Shown: one piece after another, positions 1 to 7,340 of the stretch
Numbering within the stretch: the first letter of the stretch is position 1
How the letters are laid out: each line of letters begins with the position of its first letter
Assembly (NCBI GenBank): GCA_964456445.1
Contig: CAYWBI010000091.1
Location: 1-15,426, forward strand
Source: CAYWBI01 sp964456445
Lineage (GTDB): Bacteria > Calditrichota > Calditrichia > Calditrichales > J004
Direction of reading: 5' to 3'
Length of the DNA: 15,426 nucleotides
The notes under the pieces: generated by a model
Database searches by the model: none
Told to the model about the DNA's origin: nothing
What the model saw: the letters and a program-made list of their open reading frames with translations, nothing else
Translations under genes and position numbers: made by a program

Positions 1-11
1 TTCTGAAACTC

Positions 12-29
12 GTCCCGAGTACTCGGGAC
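12..29. repeat. 18-bp perfect palindrome
   Basis: The 18 bases gtcccgagtactcgggac equal their own reverse complement. A second short inverted pair, ttctga at 1-6 and tcagaa at 38-43, flanks it, so positions 1-43 may be one hairpin element cut close to the window edge. It is intergenic and not followed by a T-run, so a terminator is unlikely. It may belong to a dispersed palindromic repeat family. That is inference, because only one copy is visible here. Confidence 0.6.
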
Positions 30-181
30 TCAAACAGTCAGAATTTCTCATGCTTTACTCGCCAAAATTTCTATTATTTTTTCTTGAATGTCGTTCATAC
101 AATTTTAACCGGACACTTATGATTTTATAGAATGGATTTAATGGTAAAAGATGTTAGTCCTACATATTTTTTTGGTTTAAA

Positions 182-751
182 ATGAAACAATATCTTATCA
201 GCATTATCGCCCTCGCCTTAATTATTGTGCATCTTTTCTTTCCCGAGGTTAAGATCGACAACATAACCCTTGTCCTGTTGGTCCTGGGCTTTTTACCTTT
301 TTTCTTTCCGTATTTAAAATCGCTTGAACTACCGGGCGGCTTTAAAATCACCTTAAAGGACGCCAAAAAGGTTTTTGCCAAAATTACTCCCGGTGATATA
401 TCCAATCCAAATGTGCATGCTGAAGTCGCGCAGGCTGTAAGCTCTTTGGATTATCTGCGGGAAATTGCGGCAACCGATCCGAATTTGGCTCTGGTTGGAT
501 TTAGGATTGAGATCGAAAAACTGATCCGTAAGATGGCGGCGGAATACAAACTTGGCAGCAAGGACTCGCTAAAACAGGCCATAAAAGAACTGGAAGAAAA
601 AGGCAGGATCGCGCCCGGCCCCGCTTCAGGTTTAATGGATTTGGTAGCGTTGGCAAATCAGGCGGCACATGGGGTAAAAGTTTCTCCCGGGGCGATAAAC
701 TGGGTATTGGATTACGCTCCTGAGTTATTTAATACTCTTCTTTCAAAATAG
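182..751 (+). CDS. Small membrane protein with HEPN/DUF4145-like C-terminal domain
   Basis: This 189-residue protein is of unknown function. Two hydrophobic segments (about residues 4-20 and 28-46) form a probable membrane hairpin. A short LPGGFKI stretch (50-56) follows, then a soluble, mostly helical region. Residues about 90-187 include a conserved-looking ANQAAHG (158-164) and resemble the helical HEPN-like/DUF4145 domains often found at the C-terminus of bacterial membrane proteins. That assignment is by memory of family appearance and is tentative. The RxxxxH motif of HEPN ribonucleases is not present, so no RNase activity is claimed. An in-frame TAG at 155-157 limits the start, and the ATG at 182 opens directly into the first membrane segment. 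No good Shine-Dalgarno is seen. The gene stands alone and converges on the lipoprotein gene downstream, 32 bp away. Confidence 0.75.
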   Translation: MKQYLISIIALALIIVHLFFPEVKIDNITLVLLVLGFLPFFFPYLKSLELPGGFKITLKDAKKVFAKITPGDISNPNVHAEVAQAVSSLDYLREIAATDPNLALVGFRIEIEKLIRKMAAEYKLGSKDSLKQAIKELEEKGRIAPGPASGLMDLVALANQAAHGVKVSPGAINWVLDYAPELFNTLLSK

Positions 752-768
752 ATAATTGATTGTAAAAT

Positions 769-803
769 TGGGATATTGAATATTTACCGAAGCAAATATC
801 CCA
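769..803 (-). terminator. Possible hairpin terminator between convergent genes
   Basis: A 9-bp inverted repeat (tgggatatt at 769-777, aatatccca at 795-803) with a 17-nt loop spans the junction of the two convergent genes and overlaps the last codons of the minus-strand gene. Read on the minus strand, it is followed by a short attttaca stretch, so it could act as a weak terminator there. On the plus strand no T-run follows. The support is modest. Confidence 0.3.
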
Positions 804-3800
804 GTACCCCTTTCATAATCGCGTTCCTCGGGATTTGCCCATGGATGGTCTCGAATGGAAAGCCAAAGACCACAATTCCATAATCGAGGCCTCTATAGGC
901 CGTGCCGGCGCTGAAACGGTTTTCTTTATAGCGAATAATGGTTTGCGCACCGTTTACGCCGGTAAAAGCGTCGGGGGCTTCCACCCGGTAAATATCAGGT
1001 GAATCCGAAGTGTTGAAATGAAACTCAGCGGGCAGTTTTAAAGGACTGGTTAGCCTGGTTATAACAGTGCCTTTGCGCGAAGCGTGACCGGCTTCTATCC
1101 AGATTTTCAGGATATCCCGCCCAAACACCACATCGGGATATTTCTTGGTATGGACAAACAGATCGCTTGCCACATAGGCCCCGCTGACAAACATGGCGCC
1201 GTGATGCCCCAGCAAATAGTCTTTTATCCGGCTTTTTAGTTTGCCCGAAAAGGCTTTATAGGCCAGCCCGCGCGCGGAGTCTGCAAAGGCATGCGGCCAA
1301 TGCGTCAGTTTTTCTTCCCCAAGGATTAAATCCACAGCAGGATAATCGTTCATATTTATCATGCCGTCCATTACCGCCCGCTTGCCAGCAGAGACAAATC
1401 CATATCCGGCCTGACGGATGGCCTGACCATGTACGTAACAAAAATCGAAGCTGTTACCGGGCTCGATGCTGTTTTCCTGATCGGCGAAACTTGCACCATG
1501 GCCCGGTGCGTCATCCGTGTGCCAGGGTTCGTTTTTATTAAAATTGAACTGATTACCCGTAAACTTCAATTCCTCGCCATAAGGAACACCCCCGTCAAGA
1601 TCGTAATTATAGCCGGAAAAATCATTCGTTTCGATGGCCCCGGGGGGCGCGATGCGCTCAAAGCCGTTGATGATGAGCAGGGTCGGTTTGTTTGCAACGC
1701 GGCACAGCGCAAGGATTTCAGATGGGAAGCTTTCGCCCCCACTGTTTAACGCACTCACCTTAAAACTGTAGATAGTCCCTGGCCGGATGTTTTTTATAAG
1801 CGCGCTTGTGGAATCGACGATCCGGCCGCTATCGAATCCGCCATTGCCGCTGCGTTTATATATCTTGTAGTTTGTCGCTCCGGCAGAGCTCTCCAACGGA
1901 TCACGCTGTGGACGCCAATTTAAAAGTACATCTCCGCTATCCGTAAAACGCGCGTTAAAGTGTGTCACCGGCAAGGGCTGTACCACATAGGCGCGCTGTT
2001 CCTGGAAAGCTACGAATTTAAGCATGGCTTTATAAATGGCACGGGAAACATCAAAGCGAAAGCGGGGGTCGAGACCATAACGCATATCGGTAAAGTTTTC
2101 ATGGGATAGAAGTTCAAGCAGGACAGCCGGTACATTGGGCCGAAAGGCTTCGCTGTATTGGGCCTCGCGTAAACTGCGCCGGTTCCATTTTGGATTATAC
2201 AAATTACGTATATCATCGACGATTTGTGTTTGCATAATATCGGCAAGATCGCGGCTGGCCAAACGGGACATCCCATCGGGAAATGTGCCGTCGCTATCGG
2301 CGCCGGTGAGGCTGTAAATAGACAGCGTACCGATAGTTGTATCGCCGCGGGTTAGACCCGCATCAGTGTGGAAGGCCAGTGAAAGATCGATGGGTATGCC
2401 CATCCCGGATACGTCGCGGTTCTTGTTCGGCCCAAAGGGAGCGCCTTTGAGATAATTGGCCCATTCCCCCCTGCTTTGGTAGTCATCTTTATAGTCGGAT
2501 GTATTGCCATTGATATTGTACACCAAAGTGTCCGGGAAACCGGCGGTTTGCAGCCAATAACGGGCGCCTTCTTCAAAAGCAGGCCGTCCGCTGGTACGGC
2601 CATTTTGCAGCACGGTACCCATGCCACCGCCAAATTTCACGGCGTCGGCGCTTACCGTTCTACCCACGGTTGCGCTTCTGTTGTCTATGGTTACGCTGCC
2701 CTTTTCCGGATGGAGACCGCTGGAAAATTTAAATGTGCCGAGATAAACCCAGGTGTTGCCACCTATTTGCTGGTTGACCAGAAATTCACTTTGACCGCCA
2801 AGGTGTTTAACGGTGTAATGGGCGTCATCAATGTTCTGGCCCGAACGGTGATAGGAAACATAGACGGCATAATAGCCGGAATCTGGCAGTGAAGGTGTCC
2901 AGGTTATACCGTTTGTAGCCAATGTATCGCTTGGACATATACGATAGCTCCCACTCTGAAAGGGGTTGAAATTTATCGGGTATGGCGGTGTTCCAATGGC
3001 ATAGCCTTTTTCTTTGCCATTATGCCAGCGAATTTTTTTATTATTATGATTTTCTGCATAACTGGAACGGGATGCGCCACGTGTATAAAAATCATTATCG
3101 ATGATGACGGCGCTGCTTTGTAAATCGCGTTCCCGTGGTATAAAAACATTGGCGCCCGCATTTTCCAGCATCGGCAGGATAAATGGGATAACAAAAGACT
3201 CGGGAAAGAGGTCTTCCACGGTGCCGAACATGCGGGGGCGCTGCCACATCCAGCGGTCCTGGTCCTGGTTATAATACCAGCCATGACTTGGCCATATAGC
3301 CAAATTGTTGTTGTATAATCCTGCTGACGGATGTGGAAAGTTACTAATCCGGCGCACAATGGGCGGTGGTTTTTGGCCGGATTTGGGTATGCGGTTTTTA
3401 TCAAACACATGGCCAGGGGCGCGGTAAAGGTTTGGGATAAGGTTTTCGATGGGCTGGTTTAGCGTGCGTATTTCAATATCGAAATCCCTGTAGTCGTCGT
3501 CTATCGATTTTTTTAACTCTGTGTACAGGGCCTGTACATTGTCTTCACGAAAAGGGGCAAAGGAAAACAATTTTGAAAAATCGACAGTGATTTTTTTTGA
3601 CCGGTCATCTATCCGCAGGCTGTCGATCCGTGTCATAGCTGAGATTTTGACCGGATAGCCGTTGGTTTCCAGCAGATATAAAAAAGACTCGATCTGGCGG
3701 TGCAAATGGACGGTTTCCGTATTCATTTTTGAATAATCATAGCTGACAGGTGTTTTCAGAAGTTCATGGCGACAAGCGGAGAGCCCGACCAGCGCAATAA

Positions 3801-3825
3801 TGGCGATTATAAAAAGCCGTTTCAT
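784..3825 (-). CDS. Lipoprotein with Amidase_3-like core, golvesin-like insert, FN3 and C-terminal GATase-like domain
   Basis: This 1013-residue protein has a lipoprotein signal with lipobox LSAC (15-18), so C18 should be lipidated. Residues about 175-235 and 475-605 resemble an N-acetylmuramoyl-L-alanine amidase (Amidase_3). Candidate zinc or catalytic residues are H181 in SHGWYYN, E204 in TVEDL, H486 in AFHTDAG and E571 in VLLELLSHENF. A golvesin C-terminal-like (xanthan-lyase-type) beta-domain (about 290-402; YTVKHLGG, ADAVKFGGG) is inserted between the two halves. A fibronectin type III domain (about 618-710) follows. The region 713-1013 (TLLIINGFER near the start) looks like a class I glutamine-amidotransferase-like fold of unclear activity. 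Bacteroidota relatives of this architecture are often named xanthan lyase, usually without proof. Cell-wall amide hydrolysis is the likeliest role if the zinc site is intact. The ATG is preceded by a weak GGAA. No type IX secretion tail is evident. Confidence 0.85.
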   Translation of the reverse strand: MKRLFIIAIIALVGLSACRHELLKTPVSYDYSKMNTETVHLHRQIESFLYLLETNGYPVKISAMTRIDSLRIDDRSKKITVDFSKLFSFAPFREDNVQALYTELKKSIDDDYRDFDIEIRTLNQPIENLIPNLYRAPGHVFDKNRIPKSGQKPPPIVRRISNFPHPSAGLYNNNLAIWPSHGWYYNQDQDRWMWQRPRMFGTVEDLFPESFVIPFILPMLENAGANVFIPRERDLQSSAVIIDNDFYTRGASRSSYAENHNNKKIRWHNGKEKGYAIGTPPYPINFNPFQSGSYRICPSDTLATNGITWTPSLPDSGYYAVYVSYHRSGQNIDDAHYTVKHLGGQSEFLVNQQIGGNTWVYLGTFKFSSGLHPEKGSVTIDNRSATVGRTVSADAVKFGGGMGTVLQNGRTSGRPAFEEGARYWLQTAGFPDTLVYNINGNTSDYKDDYQSRGEWANYLKGAPFGPNKNRDVSGMGIPIDLSLAFHTDAGLTRGDTTIGTLSIYSLTGADSDGTFPDGMSRLASRDLADIMQTQIVDDIRNLYNPKWNRRSLREAQYSEAFRPNVPAVLLELLSHENFTDMRYGLDPRFRFDVSRAIYKAMLKFVAFQEQRAYVVQPLPVTHFNARFTDSGDVLLNWRPQRDPLESSAGATNYKIYKRSGNGGFDSGRIVDSTSALIKNIRPGTIYSFKVSALNSGGESFPSEILALCRVANKPTLLIINGFERIAPPGAIETNDFSGYNYDLDGGVPYGEELKFTGNQFNFNKNEPWHTDDAPGHGASFADQENSIEPGNSFDFCYVHGQAIRQAGYGFVSAGKRAVMDGMINMNDYPAVDLILGEEKLTHWPHAFADSARGLAYKAFSGKLKSRIKDYLLGHHGAMFVSGAYVASDLFVHTKKYPDVVFGRDILKIWIEAGHASRKGTVITRLTSPLKLPAEFHFNTSDSPDIYRVEAPDAFTGVNGAQTIIRYKENRFSAGTAYRGLDYGIVVFGFPFETIHGQIPRNAIMKGVLGYLLR

Positions 3826-3864
3826 TTATATTCCAATTGTTGAACGGTTAGATTTGTTTTTAAA

Positions 3865-3872
3865 CAAACTTA
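3865..3872 (-). promoter_or_regulatory. Candidate -7/-10 element of the lipoprotein gene
   Basis: On the minus strand these bases read TAAGTTTG, an exact match to the TAnnTTTG form of the Bacteroidota -7 element. A TTG lies about 21 nt upstream; the usual spacing is close to 19. The predicted transcript would start about 35 nt before the ATG. The element overlaps an AT-rich inverted repeat (tttgttt at 3853-3859, aaacaaa at 3862-3868), which could be an operator. Whether this organism uses that promoter type is not known. Confidence 0.25.
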
Positions 3873-4167
3873 CAATACAAAAAACATAAGATACAACAAG
3901 TTGGGTTAAGCATAAAATTTGGAATTTCCCTGAAAGATAATTTCATCAAATCCACAAAATGATTGGTCTTTAAAATTGTGAGTGATTTAAAAATATGGCA
4001 CTACTGGCTTTTGTGTGTAAATAGAATAGGCCTGTTAAGGAACCTGAATGCCTCCTGAATTAAAAATGAATGAAAGCCCTTAAAATTTGATTTCGGTTCA
4101 ATAAGCAAAAGGTACGGACAAGTGAATTCCTTGAATTTCAATCACATTGTTTTTCTTCTTTGAATAG

Positions 4168-4187
4168 CCCCGGGATTTATCCCGGGG
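4168..4187. repeat. Hairpin repeat, 8-bp stem
   Basis: ccccggga (4168-4175) pairs with tcccgggg (4180-4187) around a 4-nt ttta loop. It is GC-rich in an AT-rich context, has no T-run and is far from a gene end. This fits a dispersed intergenic palindrome better than a terminator. Confidence 0.6.
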
Positions 4188-4210
4188 ACAAACAGACCGA
4201 TTGATTCATC

Positions 4211-4247
4211 GGGGCTTTAGCCCCTGAAGTTGTTGGGCTAAAGCCCC
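4211..4247. repeat. Hairpin repeat, 13-bp stem
   Basis: ggggctttagccc (4211-4223) is exactly complementary to gggctaaagcccc (4235-4247), with an 11-nt loop. The left arm is itself nearly palindromic (ggggct/agcccc around tt), so alternative folds are possible. It lies 23 nt after the previous hairpin and 24 nt before the next. Confidence 0.65.
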
Positions 4248-4271
4248 CTTAAAAGCCTTATTCGTTTTCCT

Positions 4272-4291
4272 CCCCGCCCTCAAGGACGGGG
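4272..4291. repeat. Hairpin repeat, 8-bp stem with one mismatch
   Basis: ccccgccc (4272-4279) pairs with ggacgggg (4284-4291) around a TCAA loop, with a single C/A mismatch. It is the third palindrome of the 4168-4291 cluster and has a different sequence from the other two. Confidence 0.55.
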
Positions 4292-4512
4292 TTAGTCAGA
4301 TGCTGCGCTCGACCCTTGAGCTCAGCTGTCTTCATGCCAAAAAACAATTCCCGGCCAGATTATCCATTAATCCTGTTACCCTGTCTTATGAATATTCTTT
4401 CTATCTAAGAATTTACCCGCTAGAAACCCGGTAGAGCCAAAAATATATTGGGCGCAAATTTAAATTACATGCGGTATGAGGCGCCGGCGGTTAAAATATC
4501 CCGGCTAAAAGT

Positions 4513-4541
4513 TTGACACCTTGGAGTGATTTCTTTAACTT
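4513..4541 (+). promoter_or_regulatory. Candidate promoter of SRP RNA and dnaX block
   Basis: A perfect TTGACA (4513-4518) is followed after 17 nt by TAACTT (4536-4541), a weak -10. Transcription would begin near 4548, a short distance before the first paired base of the SRP RNA at 4564, so a short 5' leader would have to be trimmed. The good -35 and correct placement support it; the poor -10 limits confidence. Confidence 0.35.
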
Positions 4542-4563
4542 CTACCCCTTGAAAATAAATATA

Positions 4564-4658
4564 GCCAGGCCCCGCGCAATGTACCTTTGCCCAACTCCGT
4601 CAGGCCTGGAAGGGAGCAGCGGTTAGCGAATGGTTTATGTGCCGCGGATCAGCCTGGC
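4564..4658 (+). ncRNA. ffs: Signal recognition particle RNA, small bacterial type (4.5S)
   Basis: This is the RNA scaffold of the signal recognition particle; it binds Ffh and helps target membrane proteins. The ends pair perfectly (gccaggc at 4564-4570, gcctggc at 4652-4658), giving a roughly 95-nt hairpin. The apex has the conserved Ffh-binding core: the GTCAGG strand (from 4599), a GGAA tetraloop (4608-4611), and the opposing GAGCAGC strand. The 3' side also has the typical GTGCCG stretch (4640-4645). The length fits the small form that lacks the Alu domain. A T-rich run (4659-4668) follows directly and may cause partial termination. Location just upstream of dnaX is the known order in many bacteria, which strengthens the call. 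Exact mature ends are inferred from pairing. Confidence 0.93.
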
Positions 4659-4746
4659 TTTTTATTTTTGTCTCAAAGGTTTCATCCACCTTTATTTATA
4701 AAAAGGGTTTTCACTTCCACAGATCTATTGAATGGATAGTTAATAT

Positions 4747-6330
4747 ATGTCTTATGTGGTTATCGCCCGTCGCTACAGGCCATTGAAGTTCGACGATATT
4801 GTTGGACAGGAACATATTACACGAACCTTGTCCAACGCCATTGAAAGCGGAAGGATCGGTCAGGCGTATATTTTTTCCGGTCCACGTGGCGTAGGCAAAA
4901 CCACAACCGCGCGTATCCTGGCCATGGCGCTAAACGCCGAAGGCGGCCCGAACGCGAATCCCGATATTAACAGCCCCATCAGCCAGGCCATTATCCAGGG
5001 CAAGTCCATGGATGTAATGGAAATCGATGGCGCTTCCAATCGACGTATTGAAGAAATCCGCAACCTGCGTGAAAACATCAATTACACGCCCACAGAGGGC
5101 CAGTACCGGGTGTATATCATTGATGAAGTGCACATGCTTACCAACGAGGCTTTTAATGCGCTGTTGAAAACTTTGGAAGAACCACCGGCACATGCCATTT
5201 TTATTTTTGCCACGACAGAAATCCATCGGGTGCCGGCCACGATCCTTTCACGTTGCCAACGTTACGACTTTAAACGCATCACCTTAAAAACCATCATCGC
5301 ACACCTTAGATTGATTTGTGATAAGGAGGGCATCCAAATATCGGATGACGCTTTATTGCAGGTGGCAAAAAAAGCCGATGGTTCCATGCGTGATTCCCAG
5401 AGTTTGCTGGATCAGATTATTTCTTTCAGTGGCAAGGAAATTGATCTGGAAAATGTGCAGCAGGCCATTGGGCTTATTGACCAGGAAGTATTTTTTAAAT
5501 TTAGTAATTTGATCCTGGAGCAAAACCTGCGGGATATGCTTTTGCTGGCACGGGATATTTATGCTTCCGGTTTGGATCTGATGGAATTGATGATCGGTCT
5601 GGAGGAGCATTTCCGCAATTTATTGGTAGTAATCACCATGGATTCCACGGAACTTTTGGAAGTCTCGGATGTCTATGCCGCCCGCTATACCGAAGCAGCT
5701 AAAATATTTAGTGAAAATGATATCATCGTCTATCTGAATATCCTGTCACAGGCATTGACCGAAATGAAGTGGGCCCAGCAACCGTATCTGAAGTTTGAAC
5801 TGGCCCTGGTAAAAATGACCAAGCTGACTTCCACCAAAAGCCTGCGCGAAATCATCGAGAAAATCGAAATCTTAAAAAAAAAAAACTATAATGAACCAGA
5901 AGTAATATCCAAGGTGGCTTCACCGGACAACGCAAAAGAAAAACGGCCTGTCAATTTAAAAAAGATACAAAGCCTCTGGACCCGATGGGCGGAGCTTCTT
6001 TTAGTTCAAAAACCTCTTGTTGCCAATTTTTTTAATTCATTTAAGCCCGTTGGTTTTGAAAATGGAGTTCTAACCGTTGATATAACCTGTAATCTCTTTC
6101 AACAAGAGTTGGTAAAAAAAAACCGGGTTCAATTGGAAGAGTCACTACAGGAACTACTTAACGAAGAAATCAGTATCATATATAATTTTACGCTTACCGA
6201 TGAACAAACTCCATCGAAGAATTCCTCAGCGCCAAAGCAATCACAGGGAGCCTTACGTTTTGAGCGGTTAAAAGAGGAAAATACAATCTTTAAAAAATTT
6301 GTTGATGAATTCGGTTTACAGCCGGAATAA
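4747..6330 (+). CDS. dnaX: DNA polymerase III subunit tau (and probably gamma)
   Basis: This is the clamp-loader ATPase of the replisome, 527 residues, with a typical opening (MSYVVIARRYRPLKFDDIVG). It has Walker A GPRGVGKT (45-52), Walker B with D126-E127 (VYIIDEVHM), sensor-1-like ATTE (155-158) and the arginine-finger SRC motif (168-170). Residues about 170-365 are the lid and collar. From about 395 a tau-specific tail follows that should contact the polymerase. The zinc module is degenerate: the four cysteines expected near 64, 73, 76 and 79 are A, D, S and S with unchanged spacing. A run of 12 A at 5874-5885 sits at the collar/tail boundary and could yield a gamma-like product of about 381-385 residues by slippage. 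GGATAG about 7 nt before the ATG is a weak ribosome site. The gene heads dnaX-ybaB-recR. Confidence 0.97.
   Translation: MSYVVIARRYRPLKFDDIVGQEHITRTLSNAIESGRIGQAYIFSGPRGVGKTTTARILAMALNAEGGPNANPDINSPISQAIIQGKSMDVMEIDGASNRRIEEIRNLRENINYTPTEGQYRVYIIDEVHMLTNEAFNALLKTLEEPPAHAIFIFATTEIHRVPATILSRCQRYDFKRITLKTIIAHLRLICDKEGIQISDDALLQVAKKADGSMRDSQSLLDQIISFSGKEIDLENVQQAIGLIDQEVFFKFSNLILEQNLRDMLLLARDIYASGLDLMELMIGLEEHFRNLLVVITMDSTELLEVSDVYAARYTEAAKIFSENDIIVYLNILSQALTEMKWAQQPYLKFELALVKMTKLTSTKSLREIIEKIEILKKKNYNEPEVISKVASPDNAKEKRPVNLKKIQSLWTRWAELLLVQKPLVANFFNSFKPVGFENGVLTVDITCNLFQQELVKKNRVQLEESLQELLNEEISIIYNFTLTDEQTPSKNSSAPKQSQGALRFERLKEENTIFKKFVDEFGLQPE
5874..5885 (+). other. A12 homopolymer, candidate transcriptional slippage site in dnaX
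   Basis: Twelve consecutive A encode K377-K379 with parts of the flanking codons. Adding one A gives LKKKKL then TAA (381 residues). Removing one gives LKKKTIMNQK then TAA (385 residues). Both products end right after the clamp-loader core, as gamma does. Only a minor 4-bp hairpin lies downstream and no clear upstream Shine-Dalgarno-like stimulator is seen. This favours polymerase slippage, as known for Thermus thermophilus dnaX, over ribosomal frameshifting. Function is inferred. Confidence 0.6.
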
Positions 6331-6332
6331 TA

Positions 6333-6338
6333 AAGGAG
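6333..6338 (+). promoter_or_regulatory. Strong ribosome binding site of ybaB
   Basis: AAGGAG ends 7 nt before the ATG at 6346 and selects that start over the in-frame ATG at 6352. It is among the best Shine-Dalgarno sequences in the window. Confidence 0.8.
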
Positions 6339-6345
6339 TTATCCT

Positions 6346-6681
6346 ATGGATATGAACAATTTGTTAAAAAAGGCCCAGCAAATGCAGCAGGAAATGGCCA
6401 AGGCCCAGGAAACCCTGGCCGATATCAAAGTGGAAGCCACGGCCGGTGGCGGTATGGTAAAGGTTGTTGCAAACTGCAAACTTGAAATTCTTTCTGTGTC
6501 GATCGAAGATGAAGTAATCAGTCCCGATGATAAGGAGATGCTTGAAGACCTGGTCGCAGCGGCAATCAATCAGGCGATTAAGAACGCCCAGGAGCGGGCT
6601 GCCAAGGAAATGCAGAATGTAACCGGTGGCATGTTGGGGGGGCTAAATCTGCCGGACAATTTTAAAATGCCGGGAATGTAA
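6346..6681 (+). CDS. ybaB: YbaB/EbfC family nucleoid-associated protein
   Basis: This small dimeric DNA-binding protein has 111 residues, the usual family length. The N-terminal helix is rich in K, Q and M (LLKKAQQMQQEMAKAQETL). A beta-hairpin core follows (EATAGGGMVKVVANCKLEILSVSI, about 31-54), with the family GGG turn, then the VISPDDKEMLEDLVAAAINQA helix and a flexible G-, M- and P-rich tail. Family members bind DNA as tweezer-shaped dimers and are linked to nucleoid organisation and, by gene order, to recombination. The gene starts 15 nt after the dnaX stop and ends 3 nt before recR, so all three are very likely one transcript. Confidence 0.95.
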   Translation: MDMNNLLKKAQQMQQEMAKAQETLADIKVEATAGGGMVKVVANCKLEILSVSIEDEVISPDDKEMLEDLVAAAINQAIKNAQERAAKEMQNVTGGMLGGLNLPDNFKMPGM

Positions 6682-6684
6682 AAC

Positions 6685-7284
6685 ATGCACAACGCCCTTC
6701 CTGCATTAGAACCCTTGATTGAGCAACTGAACAAACTGCCTGGTATCGGGAAGAAATCTGCACAACGCCTGGCCCTGTTCATCCTAAAAAAAGGTTCCGT
6801 TTATGCGGAGACGCTTGTAGATGCCATAGTGCATACCACTCAGGATATCCATTTTTGCAAACGGTGCTTCAATCTCACCGAGCAGGAATATTGTAATATT
6901 TGTAATGATACAAAACGGGACAGTCATAAAATTTGTGTAGTGGAAGATGTAGTGGATGTGATGGCCATAGAAAGCGCTGGTGAATTTGATGGTCTGTATC
7001 ATGTGCTTGGTGGTGTTATATCTCCACTCGCCGGTGTCCTGCCTGCAGATTTAAAAATAAACGAGTTGTTACGTCGAGTGGATGAAGAAGATATTGCAGA
7101 GGTTTTGCTGGCTTTGAATTTGAGCACGGAGGGCGAGGCGACTATGATCTATCTTTCGCAGTTTTTAAAAGAAAAAGGGATAGAAGTTACACAAATTGCT
7201 TATGGTATCCCCATGGGTTCCCAACTGGAATTTATAGATCAGACCACCATTGGCCGGGCCATCGCATCACGCCAAAAGCTTTAA
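6685..7284 (+). CDS. recR: Recombination mediator protein RecR
   Basis: RecR (199 residues, full family length) works with RecO, and with RecF where present, to load RecA onto SSB-coated single-stranded DNA during gap and break repair. A helix-hairpin-helix is visible at LPGIGKKSAQRLA (18-30). A four-cysteine zinc finger follows (C58, C61, C70, C73). The Toprim domain begins at ICVVEDVVD (83-91), with E87 in the conserved acidic position, followed by the typical YHVLGGVISPLAGV segment (105-118). The end (IAYGIPMGSQLEFIDQTTIGRAI) is the conserved Walker-like C-terminus. Nothing is missing. The ATG lies 3 nt after the ybaB stop, suggesting translational coupling, and a strong terminator follows. 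Confidence 0.97.
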   Translation: MHNALPALEPLIEQLNKLPGIGKKSAQRLALFILKKGSVYAETLVDAIVHTTQDIHFCKRCFNLTEQEYCNICNDTKRDSHKICVVEDVVDVMAIESAGEFDGLYHVLGGVISPLAGVLPADLKINELLRRVDEEDIAEVLLALNLSTEGEATMIYLSQFLKEKGIEVTQIAYGIPMGSQLEFIDQTTIGRAIASRQKL

Positions 7285-7340
7285 AATTTTGTCCATATCA
7301 ACTTTACACATTTGAAATTTCAAATTTTGAAAATAAAAAA

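Larger units (their letters stand above)
3826..4563. other. Gene-free intergenic stretch with palindromic repeats
   Basis: No convincing coding region was found on either strand of this 738-bp gap. The left end is AT-rich and should carry the promoter of the minus-strand lipoprotein gene. The middle (4168-4291) contains three unrelated hairpin repeats. The right end carries the promoter of the SRP RNA. Between 4292 and 4500 nothing is recognisable beyond weak short repetition near 4361-4385. Confidence 0.7.

Noticed and set aside
1429..1749. Plus-strand reading frame inside the lipoprotein gene
   Set aside because: It is antisense to a well-supported domain-bearing gene and has no family features; the same holds for the other antisense frames within dnaX, the barrel gene and trxB.
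4361..4385. Weak short direct repetition (cctgttac followed by cctgtc)
   Set aside because: It vaguely recalls the short tandem aatcctgt-type repeats seen in some genomes, but there are too few and too imperfect copies to call.
6114..6122. A9 run late in dnaX as a second slippage site
   Set aside because: The insertion frame adds 13 codons before a stop and the deletion frame runs on for dozens, so the products make no structural sense. It is probably just lysine-codon bias.
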